From positions 1 to 23,699 of the forward strand of contig JBIOVI010000057.1 in assembly GCA_044867645.1 (NCBI GenBank): DNA of 23,699 bases, read 5' to 3'. The DNA is from VRUE01 sp044867645 (GTDB taxonomy: Bacteria > Actinomycetota > Thermoleophilia > Solirubrobacterales > 70-9). Below are positions 7,562 through 14,703 of this stretch, one piece after another (the first letter of the stretch is position 1; each line of letters opens with the position of its first letter). The translations under genes and the position numbers were made by a program. A model generated the notes under the pieces. The model worked only from the letters and a program-made list of their open reading frames with translations. It ran no database searches and was not told the origin of the DNA.

Positions 7562-8962
7562 ATGGAAGAGACGCCCCACCGGCGCCGCGCCCACACTCGC
7601 ACCCGCGATTTGGAGCGCTACGCGGGTCTGTTCGCGGAGCGGACGGGGGTGATGCGGTCGTCGGCGATGCGCGATCTGATGGCGATCACGGCTCGGCCCG
7701 AGGTGATCTCGCTGGCGGGCGGCCTCCCCGACACCTCGACCTTTCCGGCCGGGACCTTCGCCGCCCAGATGACGCGGATCGCGCAGGAGTCGGCCGCGGA
7801 GGCGCTCCAGTACGGACCGACCGAGGGCTTTGCCGAGACCGTCGACTGCATCGTCGAGGTGATGGGGGCGGAGGGCATGCTGCCCGATCCCGACGACGTC
7901 ATCGTCACCACCGGCGGTCAGCAGGCGATCGACCTGATCTGCAAGACGCTGATCGACCCCGGCGATGTGGTCGTCTGCGAGGCCCCCACCTACCCCGGTG
8001 CGGTGCCGGTCTTCTGCAGCTACCAGGCGGAGACGATCCAAATCGACTGCGATGAGGACGGGATGCGGATCGAGGAGCTGGAGGAGGTACTGGCAAGGCT
8101 TGACGGCGAAGGCCGCCGGCCCAAATTCGTCTACTCGGTCCCCAGCTTCCAAAACCCGGCCGGAGTAACGCTGTCGCTGGAGCGACGGCAGCGCCTGGTC
8201 GAGCTGGCCCGCCAGCGCGAGCTGCTCGTCGTCGAGGACAACCCCTACGGCCTGCTGCGCTTCGACGGCGAACCGCTGCCGCCGCTCTACCAGCTCGACG
8301 GCGGCGACTTCGTGATCTACGTCAGCACCTTTTCGAAGATCCTCTCCCCCGGCATCCGGCTGGGCTGGGCGGTGGCACCGCCGCCGGTGATGGAGAAGAT
8401 CGTGCTCGGCAAGCAGGCTACTGACCTCTGCACGTCGACCCTGACGCAGTACTTCGTGCGCGAGTACTTCGCCGAAGGGCGGTGGCGAGAGTACGTCGAC
8501 AGCCTGGCTGAGATCTACCGCGGCCGCCGCGACACCATGGTTGGGGCGCTGCGCGACCACTTCCCCTCGCAGGCGACGTGGACCGAGCCGGACGGCGGCC
8601 TCTTCATCTGGGCGACTCTGCCCGACTACATCGACACCAGCGACCTACTGGCGAAGGCGCTGCGCGAGGACGTCGCCTTCGTCCCGGGCCAGGCCGCCTT
8701 CGTCGAGCAGGGCAGAGGGCGCAGCTCGATGCGGCTGAACTTCTCAGGGGTGAGCGATGGCGAGATCGCCGAGGGAGTGCGACGGATCGGCAAGGCGATC
8801 GGCGAGCAGGTCGAGCTCTACGGCGCCCTGACGAGGGAACACGAGCTGGCCGAGCACTCCCCCGCCGCCCCCGAGCCGGATGCCCCGGACCCGGGTAAAG
8901 GCCGAGTTGGGGACGTCGAGGGTGGCGATGTCCTCCCGTTTCGCAAAGAGGGCGCGAAGTGA
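7562..8962 (+). CDS. PLP-dependent aminotransferase, class I/II fold (2-aminoadipate / MocR-domain type)
   Basis: The 466-residue enzyme has a fold-type I aminotransferase body. Visible features are the N-terminal MRSSAMRDLMAI and ISLAGGLPD segments, the QYGPTEG motif, TTGGQQAIDL for cofactor phosphate contact, SFQNPAGVTLS with the conserved Asn-Pro, EDNPYGLLRF, and STFSKILSPGIRLGW with the Schiff-base Lys259. The family includes LysN-like 2-aminoadipate and broad aromatic/branched aminotransferases. There is no GntR helix-turn-helix domain, so it is not a MocR regulator. The last 45 or so residues are a Pro/Asp/Glu-rich tail outside the fold. ATG 7562 is chosen for its position 6 nt after a TANNNT box; GTG 7559 is also in frame. 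The stop overlaps the ddl start by 4 nt (GTGA), so the two proteins are made from one message. Exact substrate is unknown. Confidence 0.88.
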   Translation: MEETPHRRRAHTRTRDLERYAGLFAERTGVMRSSAMRDLMAITARPEVISLAGGLPDTSTFPAGTFAAQMTRIAQESAAEALQYGPTEGFAETVDCIVEVMGAEGMLPDPDDVIVTTGGQQAIDLICKTLIDPGDVVVCEAPTYPGAVPVFCSYQAETIQIDCDEDGMRIEELEEVLARLDGEGRRPKFVYSVPSFQNPAGVTLSLERRQRLVELARQRELLVVEDNPYGLLRFDGEPLPPLYQLDGGDFVIYVSTFSKILSPGIRLGWAVAPPPVMEKIVLGKQATDLCTSTLTQYFVREYFAEGRWREYVDSLAEIYRGRRDTMVGALRDHFPSQATWTEPDGGLFIWATLPDYIDTSDLLAKALREDVAFVPGQAAFVEQGRGRSSMRLNFSGVSDGEIAEGVRRIGKAIGEQVELYGALTREHELAEHSPAAPEPDAPDPGKGRVGDVEGGDVLPFRKEGAK

Positions 8963-9891
8963 AGGTCGCGGTCCTCAAAGGCGGCCGCTCGTTGGAGCGC
9001 GGCGTCTCGTTGCGTTCCGGCGCTCGCGTCGAGGACGCTCTCGAGCGACTCGGACACGTGCCGGTCCCGATCGACGCCGGTGGGGATCTGGTCAAGCGAC
9101 TCGTGGCCGAGCAGCCTGACGTCGCCTTCGTCGCCATGCACGGGCTCGGTGGCGAGGACGGCACCGTTCAAGAGCTGCTGGAGATCGTCGGCATCCCTTT
9201 CACCGGTCCCGGGGTCGCGGCCTGCGGGCGTTGCATGGACAAGGTCCTCGCCAAGCACGAGCTGCGCGACGCCGGCGTGCCGACCCCGGATTGGTTCGCC
9301 TTCAACGAGACCGCCTTTCGCGAGCTCGGCGCCGCCGATGCGCTGGACAAGCTGGAGGAGCGACTCGGGTTCCCCCTTGTCGTCAAGCCGAGCCGCGGTG
9401 GGTCGGCGCTGGGAGTGAAGTTCGCGGCGAGTTGGTTCGAGGTGCCGGAGGCGCTCGTCTCGGCCTTCAGCTACGACGATCGGGTCGTTCTGGAGCGCTT
9501 CGTCGATGGTCGCGAGCTGGCTGTGAGCATGCTCGGAACAGAGCCTCTGCCGGTGGTCGAGGCGATCCCCAGCGGCGGCGACCGCTACGACTTCGAGGCG
9601 CGCTACGAGATCGGCCGCACCGATTTCGTCTGTCCGGCAGATCTCGACGCCGCGGACGCGTCCACGGTGACGGCCACGGCACGGGCAGCCTACGAGGCCC
9701 TTGACTGCTCGGGCTTCTCGCGGGTCGATTTGATCCTGGCCGAGGACGGGCCGCAGGTGCTCGAGGTGAACGCGATCCCCGGTCTCACCGACACCAGCCT
9801 TCTCCCCCAGTCCGCCGAGGCCGCCGGAATGTCCTTCGAGGATCTGGTCGCGAAGATCCTCGATCTGGCGCTCGAACCCGCGCCTGCCTAG
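8959..9891 (+). CDS. ddl: D-alanine--D-alanine ligase
   Basis: This 310-residue ATP-grasp enzyme joins two D-alanines for the peptidoglycan stem peptide in the cytoplasm. Family motifs are LKGGRSLERGVSLRSG with the conserved Glu13, HGLGGEDG near 60-67, VKPSRGGSALGV near 142-153, and EVNAIPGLTDTSLLP starting at Glu269, which carries the Mg-binding residues and the TSLLP loop. Length is normal for the family. GTG 8959 overlaps the aminotransferase stop, so translation is coupled. Its stop codon shares the palindrome CTAG with the stop of the convergent gene at 9888. A Lys follows the first Leu where many Ddl have Met (L-K-G-G), which is a minor change. Confidence 0.95.
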   Translation: MKVAVLKGGRSLERGVSLRSGARVEDALERLGHVPVPIDAGGDLVKRLVAEQPDVAFVAMHGLGGEDGTVQELLEIVGIPFTGPGVAACGRCMDKVLAKHELRDAGVPTPDWFAFNETAFRELGAADALDKLEERLGFPLVVKPSRGGSALGVKFAASWFEVPEALVSAFSYDDRVVLERFVDGRELAVSMLGTEPLPVVEAIPSGGDRYDFEARYEIGRTDFVCPADLDAADASTVTATARAAYEALDCSGFSRVDLILAEDGPQVLEVNAIPGLTDTSLLPQSAEAAGMSFEDLVAKILDLALEPAPA

Positions 9892-10370
9892 GAGTCGCCC
9901 TGGGCGAAGTCCTCGGGCGAGACCTCATCGAGGAACTCCTTGAATTTGTCGACAACCTCCTCGGTGTCCTCGACCTCGTGCTCGAACTCGATCGCCGACT
10001 CCTCGATCACCTCCTCGGCCGCGAAGATCGGGGCCGAAACCCTCACCGCGAGGGCGAGGGCGTCGGAGGGCCTCGAGTCGATCTCCAGCTCCGAGCCGTC
10101 GATCGAGACCGTGATCGATGCGTAGAAGGTGTTGTCGCGCAGCTCGGTGACCGAGACCCGCTCGCATTTGGCGTCGAGCTGCTCGAGCACGTCGGAGAGT
10201 AGGTCGTGCGTCATCGGCCGCGGCGTCGAGGCACCCTGCAGCTTCATCAGGATCGCGGCTGCCTCGGGGTGCCCGATCCAGATCGGCAGGAAGCGATTGC
10301 CGTCAACCGTCTTCAGCAAGACGATCGGCTGCTTGCCGACCATGTCGAAGCTGACCCCGTAGATCTGCAT
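9888..10370 (-). CDS. Bifunctional nuclease domain (DUF151/BFN) protein
   Basis: The 160-residue protein starts MQIYGVSFDMVGKQPIVLLK and contains IWIGHPEAAAILM and the IDSRPSDALALAVR motif, which define the BFN/DUF151 family. Members are reported to have DNase and RNase activity in plants and occur in most actinobacteria with unknown physiological role. The C-terminal 40 residues are strongly acidic (EVIEESAIEFEHEVEDTEEVV), typical of bacterial versions. ATG 10370 is preferred; a TTG at 10379 is also in frame. A perfect TATAAT box lies about 40 nt upstream of the ATG. The gene converges on ddl and shares CTAG with its stop. Confidence 0.9.
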   Translation of the reverse strand: MQIYGVSFDMVGKQPIVLLKTVDGNRFLPIWIGHPEAAAILMKLQGASTPRPMTHDLLSDVLEQLDAKCERVSVTELRDNTFYASITVSIDGSELEIDSRPSDALALAVRVSAPIFAAEEVIEESAIEFEHEVEDTEEVVDKFKEFLDEVSPEDFAQGDS

Positions 10371-10409
10371 CTGCTGCAAAATTTGCTCCGCCGCCGAGGT
10401 GGATCGCCC

Positions 10410-10415
10410 ATTATA
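10410..10415 (-). promoter_or_regulatory. Consensus -10 box for the BFN gene
   Basis: The minus strand reads TATAAT, a perfect -10 hexamer, about 40 nt upstream of ATG 10370. The -35 position (near 10433-10438) reads TTCGGG, which matches TTGACA only at its first two bases. It lies between the tRNA gene and the BFN gene, where a promoter is expected. Confidence 0.5.
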
Positions 10416-10465
10416 GGTACGGGGTTGGGTCGCCCGAAACGGGTGGGCGAGGGCGGTGGCGGCAG

Positions 10466-10539
<74 letters not shown>

Positions 10540-10551
10540 GCGGCGACGGCG

Positions 10552-10557
10552 ATGATA
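10552..10557 (-). promoter_or_regulatory. Candidate -10 box for tRNA-Ile
   Basis: TATCAT on the minus strand ends 12 nt before the tRNA 5' end, giving a leader of about 5 nt. No -35 match is seen. It also lies just after the parB stop, so the tRNA might instead be read from the parAB transcript. Confidence 0.3.
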
Positions 10558-10587
10558 GCGAGCGCGCGGTGCGCTCCGCCCCCCTGA

Positions 10588-11460
10588 TCAGGCTCGCTTG
10601 CGGCCCAACTTGCGCGCCAGCGCCAGCGCCTCGTCGAGATCGGCGAAGCGGATCTCGACCGCCACCTCCTCGCCCCGCGGTCGCACCCTCACCTCGTGGC
10701 CGATAGCGGACTCGAAGCGATCGGCGGCGTCGAGCAGAGCCGCGGCCTCCTCGGCGCTCACCTTTCCGCGATGGCTTTTATCTTTCTTTGGCTGGCTGGC
10801 CAGCTTAACCCTGTTCTCGGTCTCCCGCACCGACCAAGCACCCCTCACCGCGTCCCGGGCTAGGCGGCGGCGAACGTCGTTGCCCGCGGCGCCGAGCAGG
10901 GCGCGACCGTGGCCCTCGCTGAGCTCACCCGACTCGAGCAGGTCGAGCGTCTCGTCAGGGAGATCGAGCAGGCGGATCAGGTTCGAGACCGCCGGGCGGC
11001 TGCGCCCGATGCGCCGGGCCAGGTCCTCTTTCGAGAGGCCCAGGTCCTCGACCAGAGCGGCACAGGCACGCGCCTCGTCGACTGGATTGAGGTCCTCGCG
11101 AACCACGTTCTCGATCAACGCCACCTGCAGGCGCTCGGCGTGCTCGGAGTCGCGAACGATCGCGGGGACCTTCTCCAGCCCCGCCTGCTGTGCTGCCCGC
11201 CAGCGGCGCTCGCCGGCGATCAGCTCGTAGCTGCCGTCGTGGAGGGGGCGGACGAGCAGCGGCTGCACGATCCCGCTGGTCTCGATTGAGCTGGCGAGGC
11301 CGGCTAGCGCCTCCGGATCGAAGCTGGTCCGCGGCTGCTTCGGGTTGGGCTTGATCAACCCGACCGGAAGCTCGCGCAGATCGCCTACGTGCTCGCCTGA
11401 GCTCTCGGGAAGGATCGCCGCGAGGCCGCGGCCCATGCCTCGCTTTGCGGCGCTAGCCAC
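10588..11460 (-). CDS. parB: Chromosome-partitioning protein ParB
   Basis: The 290-residue protein is a CTP-dependent sliding clamp that loads at parS and spreads near the origin. The N-terminal ParA-stimulating region is ASAAKRGMGRGLAAILPE, as usual for chromosomal ParB. It is followed by IKPNPKQPR, the CTP-binding LIAGERRWRAA motif, the ALIENVVREDLNPVDEA segment, the helix-turn-helix LSKEDLARRIGRSRPAVSNLIRLL, and a C-terminal dimerisation domain. GTG 11460 is preferred because it supplies the basic N-terminal tail; it overlaps the parA end by 8 nt. ATG 11436 (MGRGLAA) is the alternative. A matching parS lies at 14690-14703. Confidence 0.94.
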   Translation of the reverse strand: MASAAKRGMGRGLAAILPESSGEHVGDLRELPVGLIKPNPKQPRTSFDPEALAGLASSIETSGIVQPLLVRPLHDGSYELIAGERRWRAAQQAGLEKVPAIVRDSEHAERLQVALIENVVREDLNPVDEARACAALVEDLGLSKEDLARRIGRSRPAVSNLIRLLDLPDETLDLLESGELSEGHGRALLGAAGNDVRRRLARDAVRGAWSVRETENRVKLASQPKKDKSHRGKVSAEEAAALLDAADRFESAIGHEVRVRPRGEEVAVEIRFADLDEALALARKLGRKRA

Positions 11461-12211
11461 GACCGGCCAGCTCCTTGGCCAGCGCCTGGTACGCACTCGC
11501 ACCTCGCGAGGAAGGGGCGTGCTCGGTCACCGGCAAGCCGTAGCTCGGCGCCTCGGCGACCCTGACGCTGCGGGGTATGACCGTCTCGAAGACCATCTCG
11601 GGGAAATGTTCGCGCAGCTCCCGCTCCACATCCTGGGCGAGGCGCGTGCGCTCGTCGTGCATGGTGATCAACAGCCCCGACACATTCAGCGCCGGGTTCA
11701 GTTCGCGCCGGATCATCCCCAGCGTGTCGAGGAACTGGACCAGGCCCTCCAGCGCCAGGTACTCGGCCTGAACCGGCACGATCACGCGGTCCGCGGCGAC
11801 CAAGGCGTTGACGCTGACCGGCCCCAGGGAGGGCGGGCAATCGAGCAGCGTGAAGGCGAAGCGCTCGCGCAGAGGACCGAGCCGTTCGCGCAGGCGCGTC
11901 TCCGAGCCAGTGAGGCGGGGGAGCTCTACCGCGGCGCCGGCCAGGTCCCGGTTGGCTGGGACAAGCCAAAGGTTGTCGGGGCCGGCTGGACGTGCGGCCT
12001 CGGCCACCGAGACCTCGCCGATCAGGCAGTCGTAGGAAGAGGGATGCGCGTCGCGGTCGCCGCCGAGGGCAACCGTGGCATTGCACTGCGGATCGAGATC
12101 GACGAGGAGGGTCTGCGAGCCGGCGGCGGCTACACAGGCGGTCAGGTTCACCGCGGTGGTCGTCTTGCCGACGCCGCCCTTCTGGTTTGCCACCGCGTAG
12201 ACCAGGCCCAT
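11453..12211 (-). CDS. parA: Chromosome-partitioning ATPase ParA (Soj)
   Basis: The 252-residue protein has the deviant Walker A KGGVGKTT (residues 11-18) right after MGLVYAVANQ, the switch region VDLDPQCNATVALG, the LLDCPPSLGP Walker B, and a C-terminal VTEHAPSSRGASAYQALAKEL typical of Soj/ParA. It binds DNA as an ATP dimer and moves ParB-bound origins. ATG 12211 gives a standard N-terminus. It overlaps parB, and is separated from rsmG by the palindromic element at 12231-12323, which contains a terminator-like hairpin. Thus parAB may be partly uncoupled from the upstream ribosomal and membrane genes. Confidence 0.96.
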   Translation of the reverse strand: MGLVYAVANQKGGVGKTTTAVNLTACVAAAGSQTLLVDLDPQCNATVALGGDRDAHPSSYDCLIGEVSVAEAARPAGPDNLWLVPANRDLAGAAVELPRLTGSETRLRERLGPLRERFAFTLLDCPPSLGPVSVNALVAADRVIVPVQAEYLALEGLVQFLDTLGMIRRELNPALNVSGLLITMHDERTRLAQDVERELREHFPEMVFETVIPRSVRVAEAPSYGLPVTEHAPSSRGASAYQALAKELAGRG

Positions 12212-12230
12212 TGGAGCGCAGCCTAGTGGG

Positions 12231-12323
12231 GGTTGGATCGGGTGTCCCTCGCCCCGACAAACGGCGGTCTAATGAGACCGCCGTTTTGAGTATCCGCCGG
12301 TTCGAGGGACACCCGATCCAACC
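12231..12323. repeat. Palindromic element B: 21-bp arms around a terminator-like hairpin
   Basis: The arms 12231-12251 and 12303-12323 are perfect 21-bp inverted repeats separated by 51 nt. Inside is a second perfect hairpin with a 12-bp stem (12259-12270 and 12275-12286) and loop AATG. The outer arm touches the rsmG stop codon directly (stop at 12324-12326), so the element begins exactly where coding ends. It fills most of the rsmG-parA gap. Confidence 0.85.
12259..12286. terminator. Inner hairpin of element B, possible terminator
   Basis: AAACGGCGGTCT-AATG-AGACCGCCGTTT is a 12-bp perfect stem with a 4-nt loop. It ends in TTTT on the plus strand and in TTTG on the minus strand. Transcription here runs on the minus strand from rsmG to parA, so it would be an intra-operon terminator or attenuator. 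Pairing of the outer arms would enclose it. Confidence 0.5.
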
Positions 12324-13034
12324 TCACCCTCGGGGACGCTTCTTGGCCATGCCGGGACGACGTGGCAATCCCGTTGGGGTGGGCCCTAGCTTGCGAAGGA
12401 CGTGTAGGTGGCGGTGCTTGCTGCCAGCCCGATCGCCGACGTCGAGGATCCGCTCAGGCTGCATGGCGAGCCGATCGGCGGCTCGCCCCAACTGCGCCTC
12501 CTCGTCAGGATCGCGTTTCCCCTTCCAGGCAACGAGGACGCCGCCCTCGCAAAGTAGCGGCGAGGCCAGCTCGGCCAGGGTGGAGAGGCGGCCGACCGCT
12601 CTTGCCGTCACGGCGTCATAGGTCTCGCGGCCGGAGCCGGTCGCGACTTCCTCCGAGCGGGCGTTGATCACGGTCGCGTTGGCGATCCCCGCCGCATCTA
12701 TCGCCCGCTCTATGAACTCGCACTTGCGGCCCACCGACTCGATCAGGTCGAGCCGGGCAGAAGGCAGGGCGACGGCTAAGACGAGGCCCGGAAACCCAGC
12801 CCCAGAGCCAATATCGGCGATCCGCGCAGCTCTCGCCAGCTCCGGGACCTCAAGCCCGGTGAGGCTGTCCGCGACGTGAACTCTCCAGGCACGCTCGGGC
12901 TCGGTGACCGAGCTGACCGAAGCTCGCTCCCTCTCCAGCAGCTCGAGGATTGTCGTCGCCGCCTTCACCTGCGCTCGGTCGAGGGATGCCCCGGTAGGGG
13001 TGAAACGTCTTGTACTTTTTCGGTGCTGGCTCAC
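12324..13034 (-). CDS. rsmG: 16S rRNA (guanine-527-N7)-methyltransferase RsmG
   Basis: The Rossmann-fold methyltransferase makes m7G527 in 16S rRNA using S-adenosylmethionine. Visible motifs are VHVADSLTGLEV, the SAM motif IADIGSGAGFPGLVLA, IESVGRKCEFIERA and AVTARAVGRLSTLAELASPLL. The start is uncertain. GTG 13034 (236 residues) lies inside palindromic element C, with the arm encoding TPTGASL, and has no Shine-Dalgarno sequence. GTG 12968 would give 214 residues, shorter at the N-terminus than usual. The frame is closed by a stop at 13056-13058. The native 5' end may therefore have been replaced by the element. The C-terminus ends in a basic KKRPRG tail. It follows jag in the operon. Confidence 0.88.
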   Translation of the reverse strand: MSQHRKSTRRFTPTGASLDRAQVKAATTILELLERERASVSSVTEPERAWRVHVADSLTGLEVPELARAARIADIGSGAGFPGLVLAVALPSARLDLIESVGRKCEFIERAIDAAGIANATVINARSEEVATGSGRETYDAVTARAVGRLSTLAELASPLLCEGGVLVAWKGKRDPDEEAQLGRAADRLAMQPERILDVGDRAGSKHRHLHVLRKLGPTPTGLPRRPGMAKKRPRG

Positions 13035-13097
13035 GGGCGACAGCCTGAGACGGCTTCACCGAAAAAGTTAAGTGAAACCCCTACCGGGGCATCCCTC
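12981..13097. repeat. Palindromic element C: 21-bp arms at the jag/rsmG junction
   Basis: The arms 12981-13001 and 13077-13097 are perfect 21-bp inverted repeats with a 75-nt interior. A second stem of 12 bp (ACTTTTTCGGTG at 13014-13025 with its complement at 13057-13068) is nested inside with a 31-nt loop. The right arm provides two bases of the jag stop codon (13096-13098), and the left arm is translated as the N-terminal part of rsmG. The arm sequence differs from elements A and B, although A, B and C arms can be aligned to begin with a C-rich start followed by GGGA. Confidence 0.85.
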
Positions 13098-13587
13098 ACT
13101 CGGAAACCAAAGGAGCGACAACGACGCAGCGTCGCGGCTCGTCCCCTTCGCTGTAAGTCTCGACCCCAGAGCGCTCTTTGAGGTGTTCGTGGACGACGCG
13201 CCGTTCCTGGGCGCTCATCGGGTCCATCTCGACCGTGACGTTGCGCTCCAGCGCCTGCTCCGCGGCGCGATCGGCGCGCGCCGTCAGCACCTCGCGCCGC
13301 CGCTCGCGGTAGCCGGACGCGTCGAGCACTACCCGCTTACGGTCGCGCACCCCGCGGAAGGCCGCCTGGAAGCAGAGCAGCTGCAAGGCGTCGATCGTCT
13401 GCCCCCGTTTACCGATCAGCAGCCCGTAGTCGTCGTCTCCAGAGACAACGGCCTCAATCCGCTCCTCGTCCTCGGAGACCTCGACCTCACCTTCAAGGTC
13501 AAGCTCGTCGAGAACCCCTTCGACAAGCTCCCGAACCCGCTCAGCGGGCTCCTCAGGCCATTTCGTCTCAGCGCTCACGCCCCCCAC
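13096..13587 (-). CDS. jag: Jag/KhpB-like KH-R3H RNA-binding protein
   Basis: The 163-residue protein has a type II KH domain with LLIGKRGQTIDALQLLCFQAAF and a C-terminal R3H domain with PMSAQERRVVHEHLKE and SEGDEPRRCVVVAP. It is the YidC-adjacent protein called Jag, SpoIIIJ-associated protein or KhpB, an RNA-binding partner implicated in envelope and division control. The Jag_N domain is absent, as in other actinobacteria. Two GTG starts are possible, 13587 and 13578; no clear Shine-Dalgarno sequence decides. It lies 87 nt after yidC with a 10-bp hairpin between, and its stop is completed by palindromic element C. Confidence 0.92.
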   Translation of the reverse strand: MGGVSAETKWPEEPAERVRELVEGVLDELDLEGEVEVSEDEERIEAVVSGDDDYGLLIGKRGQTIDALQLLCFQAAFRGVRDRKRVVLDASGYRERRREVLTARADRAAEQALERNVTVEMDPMSAQERRVVHEHLKERSGVETYSEGDEPRRCVVVAPLVSE

Positions 13588-13612
13588 CCTATTCCAGCTC
13601 GCACAAAGGCGT

Positions 13613-13635
13613 GGAGGTCGGGCGTCCCGACCTCC
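13613..13635. terminator. 10-bp hairpin between yidC and jag
   Basis: GGAGGTCGGG-CGT-CCCGACCTCC is a perfect 10-bp stem with a 3-nt loop in the 87-nt gap between yidC stop and jag start. No T-tract follows on the minus strand, so partial termination or mRNA processing is more likely than full termination. Confidence 0.5.
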
Positions 13636-13674
13636 TCAGCTCAGCGAGGACGGGATGGTTCCGGGGAGCTTCCG

Positions 13675-14427
13675 TCAGCGCCGCCGCTTCTTCTTTTTGG
13701 GAGGAGGCGGAGGCGGCTTCGCCGCTGCCACCTCCTCAGGCGTCGCCAGATGGGGCGCTGGGATCAGTCTCTGGATCGTGTACTGCTGACCGATCGTCCA
13801 GACGTTGGTGGTGATCCAGTAGAGGACGAGTCCGGCGGGGAAGCTGATCACAAAAGGGACGAAGATGAAGGGCAGCACGAACATCATCATGCGCTGGCTT
13901 TTGTCGGCCGTGACAGACATCACCAGGCCGGAGATCAGCTGGGTGCCGACGTAGAGGATGAGCAGCGCGATCAATTCCCCGCCGGTCGCCTTTGCAGTCA
14001 GGTCGTGGATGAAGAGGAAGGATGCTTCGCCGCCGCATTCCCCCGCCTTGCAGCCGATGTCGGCGGGGAGCTCGTTTTTGAGGACGTAGAAGAGGGTGAT
14101 GAAGACCGGCAGCTGAGCCAGCAGGGGGATACAGGAGGCGAAAGGATTGACTTTGTTCTCCTGGTAGAAGCGCATCATCTCCTGCTGCATGCGTTTCTGG
14201 TCGTTCTTGTACTTCTCTTTGATCTCCTTCAGCTGCGGCTGCAGGGCCTGCAGCGCCCGCATCCCTTTCAGCGATTTGTAGGTCAGCGGGATCAGCAGCG
14301 CCCGGGTGACGACGGTGAGCGCGATGATCGACATCCCCCAGCTGAGGCCGACGTTGTCGTGGAAGAACTGGAGGACCGAGTTGCCGACGTCGATCAGCGG
14401 CTGCAGGATGTTGGCGGCGGGGATCAA
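13675..14427 (-). CDS. yidC: Membrane protein insertase YidC/Oxa1/SpoIIIJ
   Basis: The 250-residue protein inserts and folds inner-membrane proteins, alone or with SecYEG. It is the short Gram-positive type without the large periplasmic domain. A first helix is at about 28-48 and contains the conserved hydrophilic-groove arginine in VVTRALLIPL (Arg42). The coiled cytoplasmic loop KEIKEKYKNDQKRMQQEMM and three to four further helices follow, with CIPLLAQLPVFITLFYVL and GLVLYWITTNVWTIGQQ. The tail PPPPPPKKKKRRR is strongly basic and may contact ribosomes. The start is TTG 14427, overlapping the yidD stop as TTGA. There is a Cys pair region (GCKAGECGG) in the outward loop. Confidence 0.95.
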   Translation of the reverse strand: MIPAANILQPLIDVGNSVLQFFHDNVGLSWGMSIIALTVVTRALLIPLTYKSLKGMRALQALQPQLKEIKEKYKNDQKRMQQEMMRFYQENKVNPFASCIPLLAQLPVFITLFYVLKNELPADIGCKAGECGGEASFLFIHDLTAKATGGELIALLILYVGTQLISGLVMSVTADKSQRMMMFVLPFIFVPFVISFPAGLVLYWITTNVWTIGQQYTIQRLIPAPHLATPEEVAAAKPPPPPPKKKKRRR

Positions 14428-14696
14428 GTGTGGGCCCCGCGCTGGTGGTCGGCGGGATCGATCGGACCGACTCGCAGCGTGAAGCGGTCGGGGACCGGGT
14501 CGAAGCCGCCGTGGCTAAACGGATTGCAGCGCAGCAGCCGCCAGCCGGCGAGCAGCAGCCCTCGAAGCGGGCCAAAGCGGCGAATCGATTGCGCCGCGTA
14601 GGCAGAGCAGGTTGGCTCGTAGCGGCATCGTCGCGGCAAACCAGGCGAAACCCAGCGCTGATAGGCGGTAATTGGCGCTAGCAAGAGCCGTTTCAC
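14424..14696 (-). CDS. yidD: Membrane protein insertion efficiency factor YidD
   Basis: The 90-residue protein has the family signature CRYEPTCSAYAAQSIRRFG followed by GWRLLRCNPFSHGGFDPVP. YidD is a small membrane-associated protein that aids YidC-dependent insertion. GTG 14696 overlaps the rnpA stop as GTGA, and its own stop overlaps the yidC TTG start, so the three genes are translationally linked. The start lies within the parS sequence at 14690-14703, so the first codons (MKR) are dictated in part by that site. Confidence 0.94.
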   Translation of the reverse strand: MKRLLLAPITAYQRWVSPGLPRRCRYEPTCSAYAAQSIRRFGPLRGLLLAGWRLLRCNPFSHGGFDPVPDRFTLRVGPIDPADHQRGAHT

Positions 14697-14703
14697 GTGG
14701 AAC
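14690..14703. other. parS: parS centromere site
   Basis: GTTTCACGTGGAAC differs by one base from the bacterial parS consensus GTTTCACGTGAAAC, and this asymmetric form is also known in other chromosomes. It spans the rnpA stop and yidD start, and lies inside a 24-bp near-palindrome at 14685-14708 with 11 of 12 symmetric pairs. The ParB gene in the same operon makes it a functional candidate. I found no other copy in the window. Confidence 0.82.

Noticed and set aside
7061..8560. Upstream extension of the phosphodiesterase frame by about 500 codons
   Set aside because: It is antisense to the aminotransferase gene and covers the membrane protein gene on the same strand. The phosphatase fold begins at ATG 7060.
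10430..10450. Small hairpin (TCGCCC with GGGCGA) between tRNA-Ile and the BFN gene as tRNA terminator
   Set aside because: Only six pairs with a nine-base loop and no T-tract on the minus strand; not strong enough to call.
13072..14601. A 509-codon plus-strand frame across jag and yidC
   Set aside because: It is antisense to jag, yidC and yidD, which have clear family motifs on the minus strand.
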